Positions 16,871-25,870 of a stretch of DNA of 64,000 nt are shown piece by piece. The notes under the pieces were generated by a model. The model worked only from the letters and a program-made list of their open reading frames with translations. It ran no database searches and had not been told where the DNA came from. How positions within the stretch are numbered: the stretch's first letter is position 1; the number at the start of each line of letters is the position of its first letter. The stretch comes from Tannerella forsythia (GTDB lineage: Bacteria; Bacteroidota; Bacteroidia; Bacteroidales; Tannerellaceae). Location: the NCBI RefSeq assembly GCF_001006485.1, contig NZ_JUET01000035.1:1-64000 (forward strand). The letters are read 5' to 3'. Made by a program: the position numbers and the translations under genes.

Positions 16871-19231
16871 ATGAAAACGATTTACAGAAATCTATTGAGT
16901 GTGATTCGCCGTTTTAAAATGGCGACGTTGTTAAACGTGGCGGGGTTGTCGATCGCCTTCGCCGCGTTTATGGTGATTATGATGCAGGTCAATTACGATC
17001 GGACATTCGACACCTCCGATCCCAACCACGACCGCATCTTCCGCGTCGAGTTTATGTATCAGGAGAACGCGCAGGTAGTCATCAATCGACCGTTGGCCGA
17101 GGCTTTTTTTGCTTCTTCACCGCATATTGTTGCCGGTGCGCTGTCTTCTCCTTATAGTACCGATCGGTTTTTCTCCGTCGAAAATAATGGTATCAAACAG
17201 TTTTATGAAGAGAAATGCATACAGGTTTCTCCCGAATATACGGAAGTGTTCACGTTCGATTTTGTCGAAGGAACGAAGGAAGTATTAAAGCAGCCGGATC
17301 ATGTGATGATACCGCTTAGTATGGCACAGAAACTGTTTGGCAATCAACCGGCCGTAGGCAGACAATTGACCGGTCGGCACAGTAATATGATCGTCGGTGC
17401 GGTGTACCGGGACTTCCCGGCTAATACCCTTGTACGGAATATTGTGTACGCTACGATCCCCCCGAACGAGAACAAAACGAATTGGGGAAATTGGAACTAT
17501 CAGATGTTTGTTCGGATGGACGATCCAGACAATATGCTCTCTGTCTATGAAAACTTTAAAAAGAATAACAAAGCCAATCCGCAGATGATCGGACAAACGG
17601 ACGAATTCGATTGGGAAAAACTAAATGCAGCCTTGCGTTTTACTCCTTTGACCGAGGTGCATTATGTAACCGATGCGATCTTTGATTTTACTCCCAAAGC
17701 CAGCCGGCAGACCTTGCGGGTCTTGTTTGCCATAGCCATTGTCGTGATTGTAATTGCGGGGATTAATTTTACGAATTTCAGCACGGCGCTGACACCTGTG
17801 CGGATCAAAAGCATCAATACGCAAAAAGTGCTGGGAGGGAGTCAGGGTGCCATTCGGCGGTCATTGGTCTTGGAGGCGATGCTGATCAGTTTATTTTCGT
17901 ATGTGATAGCCATCGGGTTAGTGATGTTGTTTGCTCGCACGGAGCTCTCGTCGCTTGTCGATGCGGACTTGTCGGTCGCTTCGCAGCCGCTGATCGTGGG
18001 AGGAACAGCACTGATCGCGTTGCTGACGGGGCTACTGGCCGGACTGTATCCGTCGTTCTACATGACCTCGTTCCCTCCTGCGCTGGTATTGAAAGGGAGC
18101 TTCGGATTGTCGCCGAAAGGCCGAGCGCTGCGCAACGCGCTTATCAGCGTGCAGTTTATCGCTTCGTTTGCATTGCTGATCGGTGCGTCGTTTATGTATT
18201 TGCAAAATCATTTTATGCAGCACACACCGTTGGGATACGAAAAAGATGCGCTGATCGTCACGAATATCAATTCGCAAATTAATAAAAGTCTGGACGCTTT
18301 TACGAACCGTATGAAAGAATTTGCGGGAGTCGAAGACGTTACGTATGCCGAGCAGTTGTTGTCCAGCACCGACTTTTATATGAGTTGGGGACGGGATTAC
18401 CAAGATAAGGAAATCCGATATCAAGTGCTTCCTGTCAATTATTCCTTTTTGGAAGTGATGGGTATTCCGGTTACGGAAGGACGCGATTTCCGTATCGAAG
18501 ATACGAATACCCGTTACGGTGCGTATGTCTTTAACGAACGTGCACGCCGAGAGTTCGGATTGGAGTTAGGTACGATGATCGACAGCACGGAGGTCGTTGG
18601 CTTTATGCCCGACGTGAAGTTTGCTTCGTTCCGTACCGAAGTAACTCCGATGGCGTTCTTCGTCTGGGGCACCCAAAACTGGGGTCATTGGCCGAATCAT
18701 GCCTATGTCAAGGTAAAGGCCGGATCGGACATGCGGGCGGCAATGGAGCATGTACGCACCGTGCTGGCTGAGTTCGACCCCGAATATCCGTTCAACGTCC
18801 GATTCTTTGACGATGTTTTGCAGCAGTTGTATGAAAAGGAGGGAACGCTTAGCATGCTGATTACGCTGTTCAGTATGATTGCTATTTTTATCTCTATCGT
18901 CGGTGTCTTCGGTTTGGTGGTGTTCGACAGCGAGTATCGGAAGAAAGAAATCGGCATCCGCAAAGTATTCGGTTCGACGACACCGCAGATTCTGGTGATG
19001 TTCAACAAGACCTATCTGAAGATCGTCGTTGTTTGTTTCGTCTTTGCCGCCCCTGCGGCGTATTACGCGGTAGTGAAGTGGCTCGAGAACTTTGCCTACA
19101 AGACCCCGCTTTACTGGTGGGTGTTCGCCCTGTCGTTCGCAGTGGTGGCCTTCGTGACGTTCGCCACAGTGACCTTTCAAAACTGGCGCGCGGCGAATGC
19201 CAATCCGGTGAAAAGTCTGAGAAGTGAATAG
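16871..19231 (+). CDS. MacB/FtsX-type ABC transporter permease (3)
   Basis: A 786-residue permease, same architecture as the two before: N-terminal helix (ATLLNVAGLSIAFAAFMVIMM), MacB-type periplasmic domain, FtsX bundle (about 285-425), second periplasmic domain (about 450-650) and a final FtsX bundle with DSEYRKKEIGIRKVFGSTTPQIL. It ends in NPVKSLRSE. Last gene of the export operon; a convergent gene follows. The 352-base gap before it suggests it might also have a separate transcript, but no clear promoter is seen. Confidence 0.9.
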   Translation: MKTIYRNLLSVIRRFKMATLLNVAGLSIAFAAFMVIMMQVNYDRTFDTSDPNHDRIFRVEFMYQENAQVVINRPLAEAFFASSPHIVAGALSSPYSTDRFFSVENNGIKQFYEEKCIQVSPEYTEVFTFDFVEGTKEVLKQPDHVMIPLSMAQKLFGNQPAVGRQLTGRHSNMIVGAVYRDFPANTLVRNIVYATIPPNENKTNWGNWNYQMFVRMDDPDNMLSVYENFKKNNKANPQMIGQTDEFDWEKLNAALRFTPLTEVHYVTDAIFDFTPKASRQTLRVLFAIAIVVIVIAGINFTNFSTALTPVRIKSINTQKVLGGSQGAIRRSLVLEAMLISLFSYVIAIGLVMLFARTELSSLVDADLSVASQPLIVGGTALIALLTGLLAGLYPSFYMTSFPPALVLKGSFGLSPKGRALRNALISVQFIASFALLIGASFMYLQNHFMQHTPLGYEKDALIVTNINSQINKSLDAFTNRMKEFAGVEDVTYAEQLLSSTDFYMSWGRDYQDKEIRYQVLPVNYSFLEVMGIPVTEGRDFRIEDTNTRYGAYVFNERARREFGLELGTMIDSTEVVGFMPDVKFASFRTEVTPMAFFVWGTQNWGHWPNHAYVKVKAGSDMRAAMEHVRTVLAEFDPEYPFNVRFFDDVLQQLYEKEGTLSMLITLFSMIAIFISIVGVFGLVVFDSEYRKKEIGIRKVFGSTTPQILVMFNKTYLKIVVVCFVFAAPAAYYAVVKWLENFAYKTPLYWWVFALSFAVVAFVTFATVTFQNWRAANANPVKSLRSE

Positions 19232-19537
19232 TTAAAAGTGAATAATGAAGAACGAAAAGTGAAAAGTTTTTCGGGTGTTTAACTGTTGAGTTGTTTGACG
19301 GTTGAATGGAACAATGACGAATGACGTGAATAACCGCAAATGAAAACTTGCGAACCTTGCGGAATCCTTTGTGAATCTTGCGGTTTATTTTACCGCAAAG
19401 CACGCAATGGAAACCGCAAAGGGCGCGAAGGTTGTTATCACGGGCGAACACAGAGGTTCGCTCCTACGCGGCATACCGAACGCTGTGTCCTGGCCTGAAA
19501 ACTGATGGCTGACCGCTGAATGCACAGTCGCTATTTG
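19232..19537. other. Convergent intergenic gap
   Basis: Begins with a diverged copy of the GTGAAAAGT spacer text, then several copies of a CCGCAAA/TTGCGG motif, including a hairpin TTGCGGT-ATTTT-type loop-ACCGCAA near 19378-19397. This may serve to end transcription from both sides. No gene is seen. Confidence 0.5.
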
Positions 19538-20509
19538 CTAAAAAATATAATGTATTCCTGCCTGATAACCGATATAAATCTGTTGTGAGCGGGAGATGCC
19601 GGTGTGTTGCCAGAGATTGCGATAGGAAACGAGTCTTTCGTTCGTTTTTCCTGCATTCATATAGCAAAGGCTCGGCCCTCCGAAGAGTTCGAAGTGCGGA
19701 GATAAACGAATGGCTGGAAGCACTGAATAACTGATATGGAAGACTGTATGACGCAGGTGATCGTTTTCGATAATCAAGGGATTGTTGGAATATCCGAAGC
19801 AGGAAAGTTTCAACTCGTTGTGGATTCTTATCCGTGACAGACAGTAGATATGCGCACCGAAGCCAGCCTCCGTCACATACGAACGTCCCGATGTTTTATG
19901 ATTATATCCTATTCCGACAATGCCGTAGAGGAATCTGCCCCCCGAACGGAAAGTGGTTACTACACTTCCTGTTTCGTTGTACGTGATGGCAATGCTTTTC
20001 TCACCGTGGCGGATCAGATTGATCAGTCCGATCGGATAATCGCTGTTTTCGGCGATGTTGATCAATCCTGCCCATTGTACACCTATTACGTTTCGGGCCT
20101 TGTTGACTAGTCCCGCCCATTGCATCCCTTTGACGTCGCCTGATACATTGATTACTCCTGCAAACTGAAAGCCTGCGTGATGCTTCGACGTGTTCGCCAG
20201 TCCGGCGAACTGCACGCCACGGCTCTCCTTGCCCGCGATATTGACCAGCCCGGCCAGCTGAAATCCGTTCGCCTCGTTCGTGACGACGTTGGCCAGTCCG
20301 CCAACTGTAAGGACGTTTTCATTCTTCGAAAGACCGACAAGCAGATTCAGAGAAACGTCATTCGTATAACGATATGAGTGCAGTCCGTTCGTACTCAACG
20401 GCGGGAAAAGACCGAACTGAAATCCTGCTTTTCGTTCCGTTTCGACCTGGGAGAAAGCTTGTCCGCACATCAACGCGAAGGCAAGCATGATAGAGCATAT
20501 TGTTTTCAT
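19538..20509 (-). CDS. Surface repeat protein of the LA_2272 type
   Basis: A 323-residue exported protein with a clear signal peptide (first 20 residues, ending QAFSQ). Residues about 70-170 hold six imperfect repeats of 15-16 residues of pattern GLxN-6 to 8 residues-G(F/V/M)Q(L/F/W)A, as in proteins annotated LA_2272 surface repeat. The C-terminal half looks beta-strand rich and may form or contact an outer-membrane barrel. Function unknown. Its promoter region contains the direct repeats thought to bind the divergently encoded LytTR regulator, so it is a likely target of that system. Confidence 0.7.
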   Translation of the reverse strand: MKTICSIMLAFALMCGQAFSQVETERKAGFQFGLFPPLSTNGLHSYRYTNDVSLNLLVGLSKNENVLTVGGLANVVTNEANGFQLAGLVNIAGKESRGVQFAGLANTSKHHAGFQFAGVINVSGDVKGMQWAGLVNKARNVIGVQWAGLINIAENSDYPIGLINLIRHGEKSIAITYNETGSVVTTFRSGGRFLYGIVGIGYNHKTSGRSYVTEAGFGAHIYCLSRIRIHNELKLSCFGYSNNPLIIENDHLRHTVFHISYSVLPAIRLSPHFELFGGPSLCYMNAGKTNERLVSYRNLWQHTGISRSQQIYIGYQAGIHYIF

Positions 20510-20566
20510 TTTTCTATGTTTTTATTTGTTTGACAATCATGAATCATATTTTTCTTTTCGAGCAAG

Positions 20567-20574
20567 CAAATGTA
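20567..20574 (-). promoter_or_regulatory. Putative promoter -7 box of the surface repeat gene
   Basis: Minus strand reads TACATTTG (consensus TAnnTTTG). ATTG, a one-base variant of TTTG, stands 21 bases further upstream (20596-20599). The start codon is 57 bases downstream. Confidence 0.5.
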
Positions 20575-20602
20575 TCGACCGCAAGACTTTTTGTACAATC
20601 TA

Positions 20603-20633
20603 TTTGACGAACCCCCTATCTGCTTTTGACGAA
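20603..20633. promoter_or_regulatory. Direct-repeat operator TTTGACGAA x2 (likely LytTR sites)
   Basis: TTTGACGAA occurs at 20603-20611 and 20625-20633, offset 22 bp. Response regulators of the LytTR class bind direct repeats about two turns apart. The pair lies just upstream of the -33 region of the surface repeat gene and about 40-70 bp upstream of the kinase gene's -7 box. Confidence 0.55.
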
Positions 20634-20671
20634 TGGCACTCTTCTTCTCTTTTTCCCGTCCGTTATATCGT

Positions 20672-20679
20672 TAACTTTG
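20672..20679 (+). promoter_or_regulatory. Putative -7 box of the lytS-lytR operon
   Basis: TAACTTTG matches TAnnTTTG, 4 bases before the ATG at 20684. The transcript would have an extremely short leader. No TTTG is seen at the -33 position. Confidence 0.5.
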
Positions 20680-20683
20680 CGCC

Positions 20684-21703
20684 ATGAAAAAATACTACGT
20701 CAATAACTACCGGCAGGTTGTTTTTATCTCGTGGACGGTCATCATCGTACTGCTTTGGATACAATATGTTTATCTGTCATCCTTTTTGACAGCCACACTG
20801 CTACTCCTTGTACATATCCCTTCGGTTTATTTGTCTGTTATCCTGACCAATCGATGGTTTTCGAGGGCGATGCACGGAAAAAAACTGAAACGGTTTATGC
20901 TTCATTTTGCCGCTGTCACGTTGTTTATCGCTTTCCTGCTGGCTGCCAACTTTCAATGTATGAGATGGGCCGAAACCCATGGATACTTCCCCCGTTCCCG
21001 ACTTCTGACGAATCATATTTCTTTTACGGTCGATTTTCTTTTCGCCATCCCTTCGGTGTTGGTCATCAACTTCGGCTTTTGCGGATTGAGGCTTCTTTAC
21101 GATCATATCCACTTGCAGAAGACTCATCTCGAAACACAATTGCATGTTTTACAGTCGCAGATTAACCCGCATTTCATGTTCAATATATTGAATCATATCC
21201 ATACGCTGATTCAAACCGATGTAGAGTTGGCTTCCTCATTACTGCTTCAGTATGCCGAAATACTCCGTTATCAGCTCTATAACAGTCAAAACACATGGAT
21301 ACGGATGGATCAGGAAATACGTTTTCTGAAGAACTTCGTAGCCGTCGAAAAAATACGGTGGAGCGATAAGGTTCACGTATCCTGTGTTTGGGAAGTAGAG
21401 AATAACGACAAGCAGATTCCGCCGTTGCTCTTATTCGTTCTGATTGAAAACGCGTTTAAATATGTATCACGTTCTGTTTCGAAACCGAATTACATCCGAA
21501 TTTGTTTTACCCAAAAAGGAGATTACGTTTTGCTCGATGTGGAAAACTCAAAATTGGATATGCACGATAAAAACAAGACTTCTGGTCTCGGGCTGGAGAA
21601 TATGAAACGCAGGCTGGATATTCTTTATCATCGAAATTACCACCTCTCGGTCAGAGAAACGGACACGGTTTATCATTCCCGACTTGAATTATGGCAGAAA
21701 TAA
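20684..21703 (+). CDS. LytS-family sensor histidine kinase
   Basis: A 339-residue membrane kinase. Four hydrophobic segments occupy about 13-145; then comes the family's phosphoacceptor motif QINPHFMFNILNHIHTL (about 161-177, the histidine in NPHF) and a short ATPase domain with LLLFVLIENAFKYV and SGLGLENMKRRL. This is the His_kinase class that pairs with LytTR regulators, and such a gene overlaps its 3' end by 13 bases. There is no large extracellular sensor domain, so the signal is probably sensed in or at the membrane. Confidence 0.92.
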   Translation: MKKYYVNNYRQVVFISWTVIIVLLWIQYVYLSSFLTATLLLLVHIPSVYLSVILTNRWFSRAMHGKKLKRFMLHFAAVTLFIAFLLAANFQCMRWAETHGYFPRSRLLTNHISFTVDFLFAIPSVLVINFGFCGLRLLYDHIHLQKTHLETQLHVLQSQINPHFMFNILNHIHTLIQTDVELASSLLLQYAEILRYQLYNSQNTWIRMDQEIRFLKNFVAVEKIRWSDKVHVSCVWEVENNDKQIPPLLLFVLIENAFKYVSRSVSKPNYIRICFTQKGDYVLLDVENSKLDMHDKNKTSGLGLENMKRRLDILYHRNYHLSVRETDTVYHSRLELWQK

Positions 21704-22440
21704 CGATTCATAAGGCAGAATATCCTCCTTTGAGATGCCTCATCGTCGACGATGAAGCACTCGCGATTAAAGGTATTGCACTTTATATCGACAAGCTCGG
21801 TTTTCTACAAATTTCCGGTACTTGTTCTTCAGCTATCGAAGCGGTAACAATGCTTAAAGAAAAGGAAATCGATCTGCTCTTTCTCGATGTCAACATGCCT
21901 CATCTTTCGGGGCTCGAATTTCTGGAGGCACTCGAACATCCTCCAATGACGATCTTGACAACGGCTTACTCTGAGTATGCGTTGGAAGGCTATCGGCTGA
22001 ACGTCGTCGATTATCTGCTCAAGCCGGTGGCGTTTCATCGTTTTTTTCAGGCCGCATCGAAAGCTCGGGAACTCTATCGATCGCGTTGTATGTTGCAATA
22101 TGGCGAACGACAGACAGACGCCGACGCTTTTGTTCGTCAGGGGGACTCATTCCGACGGATTCGGTTGGAAGACATTCTGTATATCGAAGGGATGCAGAAT
22201 TATTTGAAACTGCATTTTGAAGACAAGACTATTATCATTCATCAGACGATGGCCTCTTTGCAAACAATTCTTCCCGATCATTCGTTTTTTCGCATCCACC
22301 GTTCTTTTCTGGTGAACCTTGCTCATGTTGAGAAAATGTCGGGTAACAGACTTTTTATTCATGGGAAAGAATTGCCTGTCGCATTGTCGCGTAAGGAAGA
22401 GTTCGTGCGTATGATACATACCAAACTTTTGAGTAAATGA
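21691..22440 (+). CDS. LytTR-family response regulator
   Basis: A 249-residue regulator: receiver domain with acidic pair DDEA and phosphorylation site in LLFLDVNMPHLSG, then a C-terminal LytTR DNA-binding domain (about 150-249, with IRLEDILYIEGMQNYLKLHF and FFRIHRSFLVNLAHVEKM). It overlaps the kinase gene by 13 bases. Probable operator: the TTTGACGAA pair at 20603-20633, which would place both its own operon and the divergent surface repeat gene under its control. Confidence 0.93.
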   Translation: MAEITIHKAEYPPLRCLIVDDEALAIKGIALYIDKLGFLQISGTCSSAIEAVTMLKEKEIDLLFLDVNMPHLSGLEFLEALEHPPMTILTTAYSEYALEGYRLNVVDYLLKPVAFHRFFQAASKARELYRSRCMLQYGERQTDADAFVRQGDSFRRIRLEDILYIEGMQNYLKLHFEDKTIIIHQTMASLQTILPDHSFFRIHRSFLVNLAHVEKMSGNRLFIHGKELPVALSRKEEFVRMIHTKLLSK

Positions 22441-22558
22441 CCCGTGGCCGGAGAATCGATCTCTTTTCAAAGGACACCATTGTATTCAAGGTTCTCACAG
22501 ATGCTGTTTGATACGATTTTTTTCTATGTTAAACGAATGGTAATTAAAATAAAATTTG

Positions 22559-22566
22559 TATTTTTG
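22559..22566 (+). promoter_or_regulatory. Putative -7 box of nhaA
   Basis: TATTTTTG matches TAnnTTTG, 53 bases before the GTG start of nhaA. The -33 element is not clear. Confidence 0.4.
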
Positions 22567-22618
22567 GCACAGAAATTATATAGCTGTTTGATTACTAACG
22601 AAAAAAAAGAATTTAGCC

Positions 22619-23977
22619 GTGATAAAATTAAAACCGTTAAGCCATATTGTCGTGCAAAAGCCGAATGCGAGCTTGTTGCTGTTTCTTTCCACCCTTGCAG
22701 CCGTTATATTGGCTAATACGCCGTGGGGCGAAGCATATTACCGTCTTCTCGATTTCCCCATCAATTTCCGGTTTGGTGATTTTGTGTTTTTTGCACATCA
22801 TGGCGAACCGATGACCTTGTTGGCTTTTGTGAACGATGCCTTGATGGCCATCTTCTTCTTTGTCGTAGGGTTGGAAATCAAAGAAGAAATCTTGGTAGGT
22901 GAATTAAGCTCTTTCAGAAAAGCATTGCTCCCGGTGATCGCTGCCTGCGGAGGCATGATTATGCCGGTGCTCGTTTATTTCGCGGTTTGCCATCAACATC
23001 CCGAGTCGCATGGAGCAGCCATTCCGATGGCTACCGATATTGCATTTGCCCTTGCGGCATTGGGACTTTTCGGGAAACGTGTTCCGTTAAGTCTCAAGAT
23101 ATTCCTGACTGCGCTGGCCATTGTCGACGATATCGGCGGGATTATTGTGATTGCGCTTTTTTACAGCGGTCATATTGCCGTGTCTCCTTTATTGATCTCG
23201 GTCGTTTTGCTGGGCGGCTTATATCTTGGCGGACGATTCCATATTAATAATGTATTGTTTTACTATGTCGGCGGTTTTATCGTCTGGCTGCTGTTCTTAG
23301 AATCGGGTATTCATCCCTCCATCGCGGGAGTGATGGTTGCCTTTACCGTACCGGCCAGACCAAAGATTAAACTGGACGAGTTTGCCGGAGAGATGAAGGA
23401 AAATCTGGCATTGTTGGATTTTTCTCAAGTCAAGCACTCACGTCGATCCTCGGTGTTGAGTTCCGGTCAGGTATTGCTCTTAAGTAATATACATCGCATT
23501 TCCAGCAATACGGTCAGTCCGCTGCAACGAATCGTACACCGGCTCAATCCGATGGTGAGCTATTTTATTCTCCCATTGTTTGCATTTGTCAATGCGGGTG
23601 TACATTTCGAAGGATTTGAGCTTTCGGCCTTATTAGGGATACCTTTTGCAATTTTTCTGGGGTTGTTTGTGGGCAAAACCGTCGGAATTTTCCTGTTTGT
23701 TTATGTGTCGGTGAAAATGAGACTTGTTTCGGTTTCGCAAGGCCTCACCAAAAAAGGAATGTTGGGCGTTTCAATGCTGGGGGGGATCGGTTTTACCGTT
23801 TCCTTGTTTATTGCGAATCTTTCGTTCGCATCATTGCCCGAGATCGGACCGGTATTGCTGAACGAAGCCAAACTGGGGATATTTGCCGGATCGTTGGTCT
23901 CGGGATTGTGCGGATACCTGTATTTGAAACGTGTTTTGCCTCATGAGGAGCGATCGGAAGAGGTTTTGGAAGATTAA
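22619..23977 (+). CDS. nhaA: Na+/H+ antiporter NhaA
   Basis: A 452-residue inner-membrane antiporter that exports sodium in exchange for protons. The family's functional segment is present: PMATDIAFALAALGL (about 138-152) and the paired aspartates in ALAIVDDIGGI (about 166-176). About twelve membrane segments can be traced. The start is GTG at 22619; no better in-frame ATG lies near. The insert of about 60 residues around RRSSVLSSGQ (about 265-300) is a cytoplasmic loop seen in longer NhaA forms. It stands alone, 60 bases before mscL. Confidence 0.95.
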   Translation: MIKLKPLSHIVVQKPNASLLLFLSTLAAVILANTPWGEAYYRLLDFPINFRFGDFVFFAHHGEPMTLLAFVNDALMAIFFFVVGLEIKEEILVGELSSFRKALLPVIAACGGMIMPVLVYFAVCHQHPESHGAAIPMATDIAFALAALGLFGKRVPLSLKIFLTALAIVDDIGGIIVIALFYSGHIAVSPLLISVVLLGGLYLGGRFHINNVLFYYVGGFIVWLLFLESGIHPSIAGVMVAFTVPARPKIKLDEFAGEMKENLALLDFSQVKHSRRSSVLSSGQVLLLSNIHRISSNTVSPLQRIVHRLNPMVSYFILPLFAFVNAGVHFEGFELSALLGIPFAIFLGLFVGKTVGIFLFVYVSVKMRLVSVSQGLTKKGMLGVSMLGGIGFTVSLFIANLSFASLPEIGPVLLNEAKLGIFAGSLVSGLCGYLYLKRVLPHEERSEEVLED

Positions 23978-24037
23978 AAAAGAAACATTTATCGAAAGTC
24001 GATCAATGTATATATTCAATTTAAATTAGTATTGAAC

Positions 24038-24454
24038 ATGGGATTTGTTAAAGAGTTTAAAGAGTTTGCCATGCGTGGCAATGTGTTGGACATGGCAGTG
24101 GGTATCGTGATCGGCGGTGCCTTTGGAAAGATAGTTTCTTCTTTTGTTGCAGACTTAATGACGCCGTTATTAGGCTTGCTTGTCGGGGGAGTAAATTTTT
24201 CCGATCTGAAGATTGTGCTGAAACAGGCTGTCATGCAGGGTGAAGAAGTGATTTCGCCGGAGGTGGCATTCAGCTATGGGAACTTTATTCAGGTTATTTT
24301 TGACTTTTTGATTATTGCGTTGGCTATATTTATACTGTTGAAAGCCGTGAATAAGTTCAAGAAGAAAAAGGAGGAAACATCGGAAGTCCCGGCAGCTCCT
24401 CCTGCCGATGTACAACTTCTGACGGAAATCCGTGATTTGTTGAAGAAGAATTAA
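24038..24454 (+). CDS. mscL: Large-conductance mechanosensitive channel
   Basis: A 138-residue channel subunit that opens on membrane tension to release osmolytes. The N-terminus [34 protein letters not shown] is the canonical amphipathic helix plus pore helix; a second membrane helix lies at about 84-105, followed by a charged linker and the C-terminal bundle helix. ATG at 24038 is preferred over an upstream in-frame TTG at 24032. Its stop codon overlaps the stop of the convergent NUDIX gene by 4 bases. Confidence 0.96.
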   Translation: MGFVKEFKEFAMRGNVLDMAVGIVIGGAFGKIVSSFVADLMTPLLGLLVGGVNFSDLKIVLKQAVMQGEEVISPEVAFSYGNFIQVIFDFLIIALAIFILLKAVNKFKKKKEETSEVPAAPPADVQLLTEIRDLLKKN

Positions 24455-25077
24455 TCCATGTATACCGGTGCATCCGGGTGATGGCGGAGTTCGTCCATCA
24501 TCCGGATGTCTTCCGGTATCGTTCGGTCCAAGGATAACGGCGGCAGGTTATCCAATGCGAAAAAGCCTTGATCGAGAATATCGAACGAACCGGACAGTAC
24601 TCCTCCTAACACCTCACAAAGAATAAACATTTTATAGACATAAAACGGCCCGGCCGGATACGGATGGCACCGTTTGTCTATGACGGCCAGCAAACGTTCG
24701 GCACGTACATCAAGTCCCGTTTCTTCCCTTGTCTCCTTTACGGCTACCTCTTTAGGGGTATAACCTACGTCGGACCATCCTCCGGGCATAGCCCAACGAC
24801 CGTCTGCTTTCTCGCGTACCAGCAAAATCTCATTCTTTTCATTGAAAATGACAGCTCTGACGTCAACTTTGGGGGTTACGTATTCTTTTGCGGGAAGATA
24901 GCAGGCGTCAATCTCTTCTTCCTTAATACCGCCGGCGATGCCGGTGATACGGTTGCTTATCTTGATCAACTCCTGACAACGGTCGATTTCGTATTCATTG
25001 GCAGAATAAGCCAAGCCCGTTTGTGAAAGCGCCCGAATACGTTGTGCAAGTGTAATCAGTTCTTTTCCTTTTTCCAT
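24451..25077 (-). CDS. NUDIX hydrolase with NUDIX_N domain
   Basis: A 208-residue cytosolic hydrolase of nucleoside-diphosphate-linked compounds. The N-terminal 65 residues form a helical NUDIX_N-type domain ([21 protein letters not shown]). The NUDIX box follows at about 97-120 ([22 protein letters not shown]) with all conserved glutamates. The combination is typical of the YjhB/ADP-ribose group; the substrate cannot be named from sequence. It converges on mscL. Confidence 0.9.
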   Translation of the reverse strand: MEKGKELITLAQRIRALSQTGLAYSANEYEIDRCQELIKISNRITGIAGGIKEEEIDACYLPAKEYVTPKVDVRAVIFNEKNEILLVREKADGRWAMPGGWSDVGYTPKEVAVKETREETGLDVRAERLLAVIDKRCHPYPAGPFYVYKMFILCEVLGGVLSGSFDILDQGFFALDNLPPLSLDRTIPEDIRMMDELRHHPDAPVYMD

Positions 25078-25329
25078 ATTTGGAGGATATGCAATGACGA
25101 AGTCAGGTATAAAGAATTATGAAGATATCTTGTATTGAGTATAAGCAGGCTTTTTCATGCAAACAGTACTTTTGCACAGAACGGTTGCTCTTTTCACCGG
25201 AGACAGTTCACCAAAACAAAGAAAATTAATTTGAGAGGTAAAAACAAAATCTCTTTCTTTTGTAAACATCTGAGGTACTAATTAAGAGCGAACCATTGTG
25301 CAAAAGTCACTTCAATCAATGCTCTTTTC

Positions 25330-25764
25330 TTACCTTTTTGTAAGCACGTATTGATCGGCTAATTCGCCGGCCGGCCTGTTCCCTTCTTTATCAAGCATGG
25401 TAACCTTGTCGCCTTCGATTAGCCACTTTGTCATTTCTTCTCCCTGTCCTAACGTGATGATGCTGTTTTCCGCATCCCATGCTAAGGTACCGGATGATTC
25501 GAAGCGACCATCTTCCTTTTCCTGATAAACTTGCGTCAGCTTGTACGTCTGATCGCCCATGAGTTCAAGGGTCGTTTCAATACCGCTGCAATCGGCACAC
25601 GGAAGAACGCCATAATATACGCCGGCCTTGTCAAAAACGGGCGCCTGTACGGTTTCAACCGTCTGATCTTCCTCGCCGGCTTCCGTATTTTTGTTACCGG
25701 ATTTGCAAGATACGAGTCCAAGCAGGAGTGCTGCGACTCCCCAAAAAAACAAATTCTTTTTCAT
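25330..25764 (-). CDS. NlpE-like lipoprotein
   Basis: A 144-residue lipoprotein. The signal peptide ends in a lipobox (GLVSC), so the cysteine at about residue 20 would be lipidated. The mature domain starts with the NlpE N-terminal signature YYGVLPCADCSGIETTLEL, containing the CxxC pair. In E. coli NlpE senses envelope or surface stress and binds copper; the C-terminal OB domain of E. coli NlpE is absent here, as usual in Bacteroidetes. Single gene; gaps of 252 and 106 bases flank it. Confidence 0.88.
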   Translation of the reverse strand: MKKNLFFWGVAALLLGLVSCKSGNKNTEAGEEDQTVETVQAPVFDKAGVYYGVLPCADCSGIETTLELMGDQTYKLTQVYQEKEDGRFESSGTLAWDAENSIITLGQGEEMTKWLIEGDKVTMLDKEGNRPAGELADQYVLTKR

Positions 25765-25870
25765 ACGATGTAATATTCAATTGAGTTAATTCAAAACAAT
25801 AAACAGATGGATCGGTAAAATGGTTGCAGAATTTTTAAAATCGAACATCTTTTGCATTTTTTTAATATTT

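Noticed and set aside
24032-24037. TTG as mscL start giving two extra residues
   Set aside because: The canonical MscL N-terminus begins exactly at ATG 24038.
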